A stretch of DNA of 64,000 nucleotides from an uncultured Eubacteriales bacterium (GCA_951800645.1 CATOIK010000013.1:1-64000), one strand, 5' to 3'. Positions 23,466-31,467 are shown, counted from the stretch's first letter. The notes: generated from the letters alone by a model not told the origin. Program-made: numbers and translations.

Positions 23466-25250
23466 TTATTTCTGCACCTTTGATTCAGATTCAGCCTGCT
23501 CTGCATCAAAGGAAACATTCATGATTTTTTGACTGGCTGTATCCACCAGTCCGCAGGTGTTAAGCCGCACTGCCGGAATCACCGGAAGACTGACAAAGGA
23601 CAGGGTCATAAATGGGTCAATATCCTCTCCTACTCCCAGCTTTCTGGCCAGAGCCTTTAATTCCTCCAGCTTTTCATCCACAGTTTCCACAGTCTCGCCG
23701 GTCATCAAACCGCCAATGGGAAGGGGCAAAAGTCCCAGAAGCCGTCCTTCCTCTGCCACCGCAATGCCGCCGCCAGCCTGACGGACCGCCTCTGCAGCCA
23801 CCGCCATATCCCGGTCTGATGTTCCTGCAACAATCAGGTTGTGGGAATCGTGGGCTACACTGGTAGCCACAGCCCCCTGCTTTAATCCATAGCCTTTTAA
23901 AAAACCAACGCCTTTATGTCCGGTATGTTTATGCCGTTCCAGGACTGCCAGCTTCACAAGTCCGGCCTCTGGATTCACCCCCGGCGGATAGCCCTTCTGC
24001 CTGCTGCAGGGCTGTACCTCCAATCTGGTAAGCAGTTCCCCCGGCGTCAGACAGATGACCCGCAAATGACTTCCCGGACATTCCAGCCGGAAATCTTCCT
24101 CGGTTACTGCATCCATATGGAAAGAATGGAACACCCGGTCATAAGCCTTCGTCCTGCTTTCATGGGGACGCAGCGCCTTGCCGTCCTCAGCCACCAGCTT
24201 TCCGCCTTTATAAACCTGCTTTACTTCCAAGGAATTTAAGTCTGACAGCACCACAAGGTCTGCTTTATAGCCAGGCGCCACTGCACCCTTTCCTTTTAGC
24301 CCGAAATACTGGGCCGGATAATAGCTGCCCATCAAAAGAGCAGTTACCGGGTCTGCGCCTAATCTGACTGCTTTGCGGATGATGCCGTCAATATGGCCAA
24401 CTCGCTTTAAATCTCCTGGATGCTTGTCGTCTGTCACAAACATGCATCTGGAAGCATAAGGATCTTTGCAGAGAGGCATCAGCGCTTCTAAATTTCTGGC
24501 CGCCGTTCCCTCCCGGATCATAATCCACTGGCCTCTCCTCAGCTTCTCCAGCCCTTCCTCAAAGGCAGAACACTCGTGGTCTGAAGCCACGCCGGCTGTC
24601 ACATAAGCGTTTAATTCCTTCTCTGTAATTCCGGGAGCATGACCGTCTATGATTTTCCGCTCTGTCATAGCTTCCGACAGCTTCCGGGCTATTTTTTCAT
24701 CCGCCCGGACAGTTCCGAAGGAATTCATCATCTCTGCCAGCCCCAGCACCCTCTTATTGCTGTAATAGGGGCGAAGCGCCTCTGCCTCCAGCACAGCTCC
24801 CGATTCTTCCAGGTCTGCCGCCGGAACGCAGGAGGGAAGCATTACATAAACATCCAAATCCAGCCCTTCTGCAGCGTCCAGTATGTAGTCAATCCCTTCC
24901 GTACCTGCCACATTGGCAATCTCGTGAGGGTCTGTTATCACCGCTGTGGTTCCGTGGGGCAGCACTGCCCGCTCAAATTCCGCCGGCGATACCATGGAGC
25001 TTTCCAGATGAATATGGCCGTCTATAAAGCCGGGACAGACAATCATACCGGAAATATCCCGCTCCTCCTCTCCCTCATAGGAGCCGATTCCGATGATGCA
25101 GCCGTCTGTAATGGCTACATCTGCCATTTCCAGCTCCCTGGTAAAGACATTGAGCACCTGGCCGCCCTTTAACACCAGATGAGCCTTTTTTGCTCCTGAA
25201 GCAGCCAGAATCCGATTCCTCAGGCTGTCTTCCTGTTTCCTTTCTTCCAT
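23466..25250 (-). CDS. adeC: Adenine deaminase
   Basis: A 594-residue amidohydrolase converting adenine to hypoxanthine and ammonia. The metal-binding motif is VCPGFIDGHIHLESSM (about 70-85), followed by TTAVITDPHEIANVAGTEG, HAPGITEKELNAYV and FVTDDKHPGDL. The C-terminal adenine-deaminase domain includes VATSVAHDSHNLIVAGTSD and GLLPLPIGGLMTGE. Length is normal for the AdeC/YerA type. CAGGAGG sets the start. It lies 51 bp after guanine deaminase and 39 bp before the permease in the purine operon. Confidence 0.95.
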   Translation of the reverse strand: MEERKQEDSLRNRILAASGAKKAHLVLKGGQVLNVFTRELEMADVAITDGCIIGIGSYEGEEERDISGMIVCPGFIDGHIHLESSMVSPAEFERAVLPHGTTAVITDPHEIANVAGTEGIDYILDAAEGLDLDVYVMLPSCVPAADLEESGAVLEAEALRPYYSNKRVLGLAEMMNSFGTVRADEKIARKLSEAMTERKIIDGHAPGITEKELNAYVTAGVASDHECSAFEEGLEKLRRGQWIMIREGTAARNLEALMPLCKDPYASRCMFVTDDKHPGDLKRVGHIDGIIRKAVRLGADPVTALLMGSYYPAQYFGLKGKGAVAPGYKADLVVLSDLNSLEVKQVYKGGKLVAEDGKALRPHESRTKAYDRVFHSFHMDAVTEEDFRLECPGSHLRVICLTPGELLTRLEVQPCSRQKGYPPGVNPEAGLVKLAVLERHKHTGHKGVGFLKGYGLKQGAVATSVAHDSHNLIVAGTSDRDMAVAAEAVRQAGGGIAVAEEGRLLGLLPLPIGGLMTGETVETVDEKLEELKALARKLGVGEDIDPFMTLSFVSLPVIPAVRLNTCGLVDTASQKIMNVSFDAEQAESESKVQK

Positions 25251-25301
25251 ACAGCCGCCTCCTGTTCCTGTCAGGTGTACTGTCTAAAGCCAAGCAAAAT
25301 T

Positions 25302-26573
25302 TTATACAGCTTCCCCGGCTACGAACTTGGCGAAAATCTGCCGGTCATCGGACAGATACACAATTCGCTCCAGCCGTTGCCTGAGAGTCAGTTGCATTGG
25401 GGTTTTAAGAGCGCTGTCATCCAGCACCACCGCATCCAGCTCATATCCCGGCTCAAAACTTCCCACTTTTCCAAAGAAACTGCCGCCTCCCTTAGTAGCC
25501 ATGTAAAAGGCTTCCTCTAAGGTCAGAGGCTTTTTGGTTTCATCTGCCAGCCGCCAGTACATTTTAGACATCTGGATAGCAGAGGCCATGACCCGGAAAA
25601 CAGAATCACTGCTGCCGCCGGAAACATCAGTTCCAAGTCCAACCTTCAGTCCTTTATCCAGAAATGTCCGCACCGGAGCAATACCGGAAGACAAATCTGC
25701 ATTAGAGGTGGGACAGTGGGCAATCCAAACTCCCCGCTCCTTCATCAGCTCCTGTTCCTGCTCTCCTGAGTATACACAGTGCGCCATAATGGTGCTGCAG
25801 CCCTCTCCGCCGAACATTCCAAAGTGGTCGTAAGCGTCTCCATAACACTCAGACCAGGGGCAAAGCTCCTTCACCCAGGCAATCTCACCCAGATTTTCTG
25901 AAAGATGAGACTGCACCGGAAGTCCGGTCTCCTTCTGAAGCCTGCTTAACCGCTCCATCAGCTCATCGGTACAACTGGGGATAAACCGGGGAGTTAAAAC
26001 AGGCTGTACTCGTTTAAACCTTCCGGCAATGTCAGCCAGCCACTGTCTGGTAGCCGCCTCAGAAGCCTCCGGGCTTTCCTCCCGCAGAATATCCGGGCTG
26101 TTCCGATCCATGTTTACTTTTCCTACCATTACCTTCAGGCCGGTTGCCTCCAGCTTTTCCATAAGCAGCTCCGTAGCCGGCACATGCAAGGATGAAAAAA
26201 TACAGGCTCTGGTAGTAGCTCCCTTTTTTAAATTCTCCGCAAAAATAGAGTATCCTTTTTCTGCATAATCCAGGTCTTTGTATCTGGCTTCCTCCGGAAA
26301 CACCTGATGATCCAGCCATTCCAGAAGTTCCATATCCATGCCCATGCCGCAGAATCCGTACTGGGGGGCGTGCATGTGCAAATCCACCAGCCCCGGTATG
26401 ATCAGCCGGTTGCCGTAGTCCTTTACTTCTGCGTTTTCCCAGCCTTCCGGCAGGTTTTCCTCTACACCACAGCAAATTCCGTCCTCACACAGCAGATAGC
26501 TGTTTTCCATGACAGTAATTTTGTCCAGCCTTTCACTGTAACAAATCTGTCCTTTCAGCGCAAACCGAGTCAT
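25302..26573 (-). CDS. guaD: Guanine deaminase
   Basis: A 423-residue amidohydrolase deaminating guanine to xanthine. Zinc ligands are visible as H-x-H in IPGLVDLHMHAPQYGFCGMG, His in PVQSHLSENLGE, His in IMAHCVYS and Asp in VGLGTDVSGGSS. This DLH-M-H-APQY form is typical of guanine deaminases rather than cytosine or chlorohydrolase relatives. AAGGAGG precedes the ATG. It is the first gene of the purine operon, directly behind the purine riboswitch. Product xanthine is the substrate of the dehydrogenase encoded four genes downstream. Confidence 0.93.
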   Translation of the reverse strand: MTRFALKGQICYSERLDKITVMENSYLLCEDGICCGVEENLPEGWENAEVKDYGNRLIIPGLVDLHMHAPQYGFCGMGMDMELLEWLDHQVFPEEARYKDLDYAEKGYSIFAENLKKGATTRACIFSSLHVPATELLMEKLEATGLKVMVGKVNMDRNSPDILREESPEASEAATRQWLADIAGRFKRVQPVLTPRFIPSCTDELMERLSRLQKETGLPVQSHLSENLGEIAWVKELCPWSECYGDAYDHFGMFGGEGCSTIMAHCVYSGEQEQELMKERGVWIAHCPTSNADLSSGIAPVRTFLDKGLKVGLGTDVSGGSSDSVFRVMASAIQMSKMYWRLADETKKPLTLEEAFYMATKGGGSFFGKVGSFEPGYELDAVVLDDSALKTPMQLTLRQRLERIVYLSDDRQIFAKFVAGEAV

Positions 26574-26619
26574 TCAGTCCTCCTTCCTGCTGCCGGAACC
26601 CGCTTTTGTTTTCCAAATG

Positions 26620-26737
26620 AAAAAACTACCGCTGAACCTAGCGTTTTCACAGACAGCATCCCTGCGAAAACTTATAGACAACTATTTGCGGTAGTTGGTA
26701 GAGACGCTCAACCGATTATGAGCCTATATAAGTTTTG
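26620..26737 (-). promoter_or_regulatory. Purine (guanine-class) riboswitch with predicted ON platform
   Basis: The aptamer is at 26737-26667. P1 is AAAACTTATA/TATAAGTTTT, J2/3 is GTCTCTACC, P3 is CAACTA/TAGTTG with loop CCGCAAA, and J3/1 is T-C. Ligand-contacting U22, U47, U51 and C74 are all in register, and C74 predicts guanine. P2 is short (GCTCA/TGAGC, 8-base loop TAATCGGT). Downstream, GCGGTAGTT (26632-26624) is perfectly complementary to AACTACCGC of P3/L3 and is followed by four more T residues. GTTTTCGCAG/CTGTGAAAAC competes with P1. Without ligand these would form a terminator-like structure; ligand binding would disrupt it. Folding was done by hand. Confidence 0.85.
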
Positions 26738-26751
26738 TTAATATTAACAAA
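26734..26751. promoter_or_regulatory. Perfect 18-bp palindrome between promoter and aptamer
   Basis: TTTGTTAATATTAACAAA is a perfect palindrome beginning at the 5' edge of the aptamer P1 and lying about 30 bp downstream of the promoter -10. It could be an operator roadblock or a small leader hairpin. Confidence 0.5.
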
Positions 26752-26779
26752 TTTTCCTTTTTGTTTCTATCTATTTTAT

Positions 26780-26808
26780 ACACTATCACACAATTTCGCC
26801 AATGTCAA
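26780..26808 (-). promoter_or_regulatory. Promoter of the purine catabolic operon
   Basis: A perfect TTGACA (26808-26803), then 17 bp to TAGTGT (26785-26780); an AT-rich TATAAAAT follows. It lies about 45 bp upstream of the riboswitch aptamer. Confidence 0.6.
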
Positions 26809-27118
26809 GTCGATTTCAAAAAAGTAAGTAAATTTTGGCTTTTTCTTTTTCTGATTCCCAGCCAGTCTTTCCCGCATGCAGGCAGCCTTATCCTCTGCCC
26901 TTTTCCGTGGCAAGGCACTGGTGGTTTTAAGTATTCTGGGTACCTGCTTAAATGATATTGTGCAGGATCACTTTATATTAAGCATTTTTCCGTTCCTGTC
27001 AAAAAGTGAGAAATATTCTAAGAAAACTTAACTTAAGTTATATTTTTTGTACAACCTATCCAGTATAATAAAATCAAGTGATTTCTAATAATGCGAACAC
27101 GATAAGGAGGTTTTTCTC

Positions 27119-27844
27119 ATGAGCATGGGTAAAGCAATCAAAATCTATTCCAAAGAGAATCCGGATCTGGCTCTGAAGGTAACCAAGGGCCACTTTTCTT
27201 CTGACCGGTTCCACATTAACTACTACATCGATATGACCGAGCTGAAAATGCGTCAGTCCAACGCTGAGGCTGTAGCAAAGGCTATTGTAAAGAAATATGT
27301 AAAGCGGGTCAACTTAAACCTGCTGCCAGGTGTAGGTATGGCTTCTGAGATGCTGGGCCAACTGGCTGACTCCCACGCTACCAAAGCCCCCATCGACACC
27401 ATCATCTGCATGGACGGGTGCGAGGCAATCGGCGCATATGTTGCAAAGGAGCTGTCTGATATAGGCGTGGCTACCACCAACACCCACAAAACAACCTACA
27501 TCCTGACTCCGGAATTTGACTCATCCGGTCAGATGGTTGTTCGCGACAACATCATTAAGATGCTGAAGGAGAAACATGTACTGGTAGTTCTGGCAACTGC
27601 CATGTCCGGCCACACCATTGCCAAGAGTATCCGCTGCATCAGCTCCTACGGCGGTATTGTAGAGGGCATTTCCTGTATCTTCTCTGCAATTAACGAGATT
27701 GAAGGCCATCCGGTAAATTCCGTATTCGAGGCTTCTGACTTAGACGGCTTTAAGCTTTCCGAGCCGGACAACTGCCCGGACTGCCAGAACGGCGTAAAAC
27801 TGGACGCAATCGTAAACAGCTACGGATATACGGTGCTGAACTGA
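27119..27844 (+). CDS. Phosphoribosyltransferase-fold protein
   Basis: A 241-residue protein resembling PRTase-fold, orotate phosphoribosyltransferase-like proteins of Clostridia: CMDGCEAIGAYVAKELSDIG, then NTHKTTYILTPEFDSSGQMV and HVLVVLATAMSGHTIAKSIR. The last occupies the place of the PRPP-binding loop, but the usual D-D-x-x-T-T-G-G-T is replaced by a T-A-M-S-G-H-T version, so PRPP chemistry is uncertain. A Cys pair in DNCPDCQNG near the C-terminus could bind metal. ATAAGGAGG precedes the ATG and a TATAAT box lies 50 bp upstream. It is divergent from the purine operon, hinting at a purine or pyrimidine salvage link. Confidence 0.7.
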   Translation: MSMGKAIKIYSKENPDLALKVTKGHFSSDRFHINYYIDMTELKMRQSNAEAVAKAIVKKYVKRVNLNLLPGVGMASEMLGQLADSHATKAPIDTIICMDGCEAIGAYVAKELSDIGVATTNTHKTTYILTPEFDSSGQMVVRDNIIKMLKEKHVLVVLATAMSGHTIAKSIRCISSYGGIVEGISCIFSAINEIEGHPVNSVFEASDLDGFKLSEPDNCPDCQNGVKLDAIVNSYGYTVLN

Positions 27845-27865
27845 TTTCATTCTGTAATCCGCAAA

Positions 27866-27902
27866 CGGGGATGCCGCACTTTTACGGCATCCCCGCTTTT
27901 TT
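27866..27902 (+). terminator. Terminator of the PRTase-like gene
   Basis: Perfect 11-bp arms CGGGGATGCCG and CGGCATCCCCG with an 8-base loop, followed by six T residues. Confidence 0.95.
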
Positions 27903-27909
27903 ATTTTTT

Positions 27910-28033
27910 CATAGGAAAATTCGACCTATGAAACAAAAACGCTCCGCGGGATGCCCACTTCGCGCTTAAGGAAAATGTCTGCTGACGCAGACGCGCTCCG
28001 GCGCGAGAGTCCGGTGAACCGGACTCTTTGCTT
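27910..28033 (-). repeat. Dispersed ~124-bp hairpin repeat, copy B
   Basis: Reads on the plus strand as CATAGGAAAATTCGACCTATG and so on to the AGAGTCCGGT/ACCGGACTCT hairpin. It is nearly identical to the reverse complement of copy A along the whole length. It lies between two convergent genes, 18 bp past the sdaAA stop. Confidence 0.92.
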
Positions 28034-28050
28034 TGACTGCTGATCCGATC

Positions 28051-28932
28051 TTACCCGCAGCTTCCACAGACCGAATATTTACAGCCGGTAGGCGTAACTG
28101 CGCAGCCGCCCATGGCGGTCTCCCGCAGTTCTCCCGGCAGTTTCCGTCCTACTGCATACATGGTTGCCAGCATCTCGTCAAAAGGAATCAACTGCGGCAC
28201 ACCGGCCAGAGCCAGCTCTGCCGCAATCAGGGCGTTGGCTACACCGGAGGCGTTCCGCATCTGGCAGGGATATTCTACCAGGCCCCCTACCGGATCGCAG
28301 ACCAGCCCCAGCATATTCATAAGGACTGTGCTGGCTGCAGACAGACACTGCTTAGGAGTTCCGCCCATCAGCTCCACTGCCGCAGACGCCGCCATAGCAG
28401 AGGCCACGCCTACCTCAGCCTGACAGCCGCCTACTGCTCCGGCCACAGTAGCATTCCGCATAGCCAGATACCCAATAGCTCCGGCGTTAAACATGGCGTC
28501 TAAAACAGTATCCTCAGAAAAACCATACTCCTCCTTCAAAGCCAGAAACACCCCCGGCACAATACCGGAGGAACCGGCTGTAGGCGCTGCCACAATCAGA
28601 CCCATGGAGGTATTCACTTCTAAAACCGCCATGGCGTGAAGGATTCCCCGGCTGACTACGCTTCCGCAAATATTTTTTCCGGCCTGAAGCTGCTGGTTTA
28701 ACAGTTTCGCCTCTCCCCCAATCAGGCCGCCAATCGATTTTCTTGGTTCCGTCAGAGGCATCAATGCCGATTCCTCCATAATCTGCCATGCAGTCTGCAT
28801 CCGCTTCCGTATGTTTCTTTCCGGCTGCTCTGTCAGGGTACACTCTCTTAAAAGCATAACATCTGAAATCCGGCAGTTTTTGCTTCTGCAAAGCTCTAAC
28901 AATTCTTTTCCATTTTTAAAATCAATGTTCAT
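28051..28932 (-). CDS. sdaAA: L-serine ammonia-lyase, iron-sulphur-dependent, alpha subunit
   Basis: A 293-residue catalytic subunit of the two-subunit [4Fe-4S] serine dehydratase making pyruvate and ammonia. Family segments are VNTSMGLIVAAPTAGSSGIV, AVGGCQAEVGVASAMAASAA and LVCDPVGGLVEYPCQMRNAS. Cluster cysteines are in GGCQ, CDP and the C-terminal GCAVTPTGCKYSVCGSCG, whose closing Cys tail is typical of the alpha subunit. It follows sdaAB by 25 bp. A repeat copy lies immediately downstream. Confidence 0.95.
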   Translation of the reverse strand: MNIDFKNGKELLELCRSKNCRISDVMLLRECTLTEQPERNIRKRMQTAWQIMEESALMPLTEPRKSIGGLIGGEAKLLNQQLQAGKNICGSVVSRGILHAMAVLEVNTSMGLIVAAPTAGSSGIVPGVFLALKEEYGFSEDTVLDAMFNAGAIGYLAMRNATVAGAVGGCQAEVGVASAMAASAAVELMGGTPKQCLSAASTVLMNMLGLVCDPVGGLVEYPCQMRNASGVANALIAAELALAGVPQLIPFDEMLATMYAVGRKLPGELRETAMGGCAVTPTGCKYSVCGSCG

Positions 28933-28957
28933 TCCGTCTTACCTCATTTAAAGTCTG

Positions 28958-29626
28958 TCACAGCCGCACCAGCATCACATCGTGAACCGACGGATTCTGA
29001 CGGATCAGTTCTTCTACCGAATCCGGCAGGGCATCGTCTGATTCTACAATGGAATAGGCAGTCTGTCCCTTTTCTTCCCGGAACAGCTTCATAAATGCAA
29101 TGTTGATATTGACGCTTGCCAGACAGTGGGTAATGTGAGCCACCACGCCGGGAGTATCCTTATGAATGACAATAACTGCGCTGTATTCCCCGGTAAAATC
29201 CACATCTACCTGATTGATGCGGATAATCCGGATTTTCCCTCCGCCCAGAGACTCTCCCCGGATAGTCATGGTCTGCCCTGCCTGGTTGGTCATGGCAATG
29301 TCAACGGTATTGGGATGACTGACCTCCTCCGTCTCATTGGCTGTAAAAGAAAACTCCAATCCACGCTTTCTGGCAATCTCAAAGGAATCCGGGATTCGCT
29401 TGTCCTCAGTGGTAAATCCCATGATCCCACCTAAAAGAGCACGGTCTGTTCCGTGGCCCCGGTATGTCTTTGCAAAGGAGCCATAGAGGGTAAATTCCGC
29501 TTTTTTCAACGGTCCGTTAATCATTTTCTGCGCCAGAAAGGCCAGGGAATCTGCCCCGGCCGTATGGGAGCTGGAAGGTCCGATCATATTGGGGCCCAGC
29601 ACATCAAATACACTGATAAATGCCAT
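28958..29626 (-). CDS. sdaAB: L-serine ammonia-lyase, beta subunit
   Basis: A 222-residue beta subunit. The N-terminal serine-dehydratase beta domain contains FDVLGPNMIGPSSSHTAGAD (residues 6-25), whose S-S-S-H-T-A-G motif binds substrate, and the C-terminal ACT domain (about 150-222; VVIHKDTPGVVAHITHCLA) is regulatory. The 209-bp region upstream carries a TATACT -10-like box on the minus strand and no gene. It is co-transcribed with sdaAA. Confidence 0.95.
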   Translation of the reverse strand: MAFISVFDVLGPNMIGPSSSHTAGADSLAFLAQKMINGPLKKAEFTLYGSFAKTYRGHGTDRALLGGIMGFTTEDKRIPDSFEIARKRGLEFSFTANETEEVSHPNTVDIAMTNQAGQTMTIRGESLGGGKIRIIRINQVDVDFTGEYSAVIVIHKDTPGVVAHITHCLASVNINIAFMKLFREEKGQTAYSIVESDDALPDSVEELIRQNPSVHDVMLVRL

Positions 29627-29835
29627 AATAATTCTTCCTTATCTATGTTTTATACCAGATAACCGCCATGAAAGCATATCCCTTCTCTTCCTGAAATGCA
29701 AAAGCCGTCCGCTTTACTGGATTCAAAAACATGCCGCAGGAATGATGCTTCACTTAAGAAGTATAACACAATCCTTACTAGAAATCCACATCTCGCCCTT
29801 TGGATTTTCGCCGGACTCTCGGGGCCGATCTCTCA

Positions 29836-30858
29836 TTACAGCAAAGAAACCGATGCAGTCAGATATGCTGCATCGGTTTCTTTGTTTCTGTCTCCTGGCT
29901 TGGCTATCTGCCTTAACCAGTTTTTTCCTTTTCCTTTTTTATAATCCTCTGATATTCCTGTCTTATCGCCTCTGACTGCCGGCTGCACCAGCCTTTCCAT
30001 ACTGGCCTTTTTTGCTGCTGCAGGCCAGTTTTCCTCCGTCACTGTATATGCCATGTCAGCCATCTTTACCTGCATTACCTGTAAAGCCTTTACCTGCTCC
30101 CCAATAACTTCAGTTTCTCCGCCAGGTATTTCTGCTACCTGAACCGGTCTGTCTCCTGCGTTGGCTGATGCCAAAAGCTTGGTCTCCTCCTCCACAGAAT
30201 AGCCGCAGGCTTCCAGTCTTCTTAAAACCTGCTTCTGGCGTTTTGCTGCCAACTGGGGATTCCTGGTGGGAGCATATTTGCTGGGGGCGTTGGGAATGCC
30301 TGCCAGAAGGGTGCTCTCGTACTCAGTCATCTCAGACGGCTCTTTGCCAAAGTAACCACGGCTGGCGTCACCTGCAGTGTAGTAGCCATCTCCGAAGTAG
30401 ATGCTGTTTACATACAGCTCCAGGATTTCATCTTTACTGAAGGCTTCTTCTAAAGCCAGGGCCATAAACACCTCTGCCGCCTTCCGCTCCATCTTCTTTT
30501 CCTGGCTGAAGTACAGATTCTTTGCAAGCTGCTGGGTAATGGTGCTGCCGCCTTCCACATAAGCGCCTGCCTTAATGTCATTTACTACTGCCCGGCAAAT
30601 AGCGATGGGGTCTAAGCCGCAATGGCTGTAGAACCGGTGATCCTCCACAGACACGACTGCGTTTATATAGGTCTCCGGCAATTTTTCCAAGGTAGTGTAG
30701 CCTTCTTTTTCCCGGATAGAGACCATCATCTCTTCTAAGCCGTTTTCCTTCAAAGCCGTCTGATACATCTCATACCCTTGTCCGGCCACGATGGCTCCCA
30801 CAGAAACTACTGCTGTCATCACAAGCGCCGCAGCCCCGCCAATTATTTTCTTTATCAT
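29836..30858 (-). CDS. Monofunctional peptidoglycan glycosyltransferase (GT51)
   Basis: A 340-residue protein with one N-terminal membrane helix (about residues 5-27) and an extracytoplasmic GT51 domain that polymerises lipid II. Catalytic Glu lies in NAVVSVEDHRFYSHCGLD. Further motifs are GGSTITQQLAKNLYFSQE and KDEILELYVNSIYFGDGYYT. No transpeptidase domain follows; the last ~100 residues are poorly conserved. Oddly, the final ~14 codons coincide with a perfect 16-bp terminator-like hairpin, so the reading frame probably lost an earlier stop. The -10 box TATAAT is about 65 bp upstream. Confidence 0.9.
   Translation of the reverse strand: MIKKIIGGAAALVMTAVVSVGAIVAGQGYEMYQTALKENGLEEMMVSIREKEGYTTLEKLPETYINAVVSVEDHRFYSHCGLDPIAICRAVVNDIKAGAYVEGGSTITQQLAKNLYFSQEKKMERKAAEVFMALALEEAFSKDEILELYVNSIYFGDGYYTAGDASRGYFGKEPSEMTEYESTLLAGIPNAPSKYAPTRNPQLAAKRQKQVLRRLEACGYSVEEETKLLASANAGDRPVQVAEIPGGETEVIGEQVKALQVMQVKMADMAYTVTEENWPAAAKKASMERLVQPAVRGDKTGISEDYKKGKGKNWLRQIAKPGDRNKETDAAYLTASVSLL
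29843..29883. terminator. 16-bp hairpin inside the 3' end of the GT51 reading frame
   Basis: Perfect arms AAAGAAACCGATGCAG and CTGCATCGGTTTCTTT with a 9-base loop. The arms begin and end in A/T runs, as in bidirectional terminators, yet they are translated in frame at the C-terminus of the transglycosylase. Confidence 0.7.
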
Positions 30859-31031
30859 AGTCCACCGCTCCTTTCCTGAGTATTTATCTTACTGACCATC
30901 GGTGTTTCATCTTATGGTCCTATTATAGCAGGAAAAATCCGGTAAGACTTTACCATTCTCTTAGCCTTTCTGACGCTATTTGTAAAATTCTGACAAAAAA
31001 ATTACAAAAAGATTTAAAACTAATAACTAAT

Positions 31032-31096
31032 AAAAAGGGATATTGCAAAATACAGTTTCGCAGATTTCTGCTATGCTGTATTTTACAACATCCCTT
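31032..31096 (-). terminator. Terminator of the HPr gene
   Basis: Arms AAGGGATATTGCAAAATACAG and CTGTATTTTACAACATCCCTT form a 21-bp stem with one mismatch and an inner hairpin; five T residues follow on the minus strand. The remaining 250-bp gap upstream of the GT51 gene shows no gene. Confidence 0.9.
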
Positions 31097-31126
31097 CCAC
31101 AAAATACACGATTCAGGTTGAACCTA

Positions 31127-31393
31127 TTACATCTCGCCCAGACCGCTCTCAATAGCCTGGCTGATAGTTTCCATAGCTGCCGCTTCATCCTCACCATCGC
31201 AGATCAGGGTGATCTCGGTGCCGGACTTGATGCCTGCTGCCATAACATTCAGTACGCTTTTTGCAATGATCCGCTTCTCGCCGCACTCAATCATAACATC
31301 ACATTTGAACTTCATAGCAGTCTGAGATAAAACTCCTGCAGGTCTTAAGTGTAATCCGGACGGATTTACAACAGTTAAAGTCTTACTAAGCAT
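31127..31393 (-). CDS. HPr-family phosphocarrier protein
   Basis: An 88-residue HPr. The phosphorylatable His lies in NPSGLHLRPAG (His15-equivalent) and the HPr-kinase Ser region is IIAKSVLNVMAAGIKSGTEI. It carries phosphate from enzyme I to PTS permeases, or if Ser-phosphorylated acts in catabolite control. The usual KSIMGVMSLG core is changed to KSVLNVMAAG, so it may be an HPr paralog (Crh-like or specialised) rather than the main PtsH. No ptsI is adjacent. It has its own strong promoter and terminator. Confidence 0.88.
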   Translation of the reverse strand: MLSKTLTVVNPSGLHLRPAGVLSQTAMKFKCDVMIECGEKRIIAKSVLNVMAAGIKSGTEITLICDGEDEAAAMETISQAIESGLGEM

Positions 31394-31467
31394 GGCACAT
31401 TCTCCTTTATATGTAATTATATTTTAACTCTCACAGGACGCTGAAACATCCCCTTTAATCATCTTTG

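Noticed and set aside
26616-26666. Ordinary short terminator immediately after the purine aptamer, which would imply an OFF switch
   Set aside because: The local pairings available (GCT/AGC plus AAAAC/GTTTT with a 4-base bulge) are weak; the long-range 9-bp helix with P3 is the stronger candidate. Not fully excluded.
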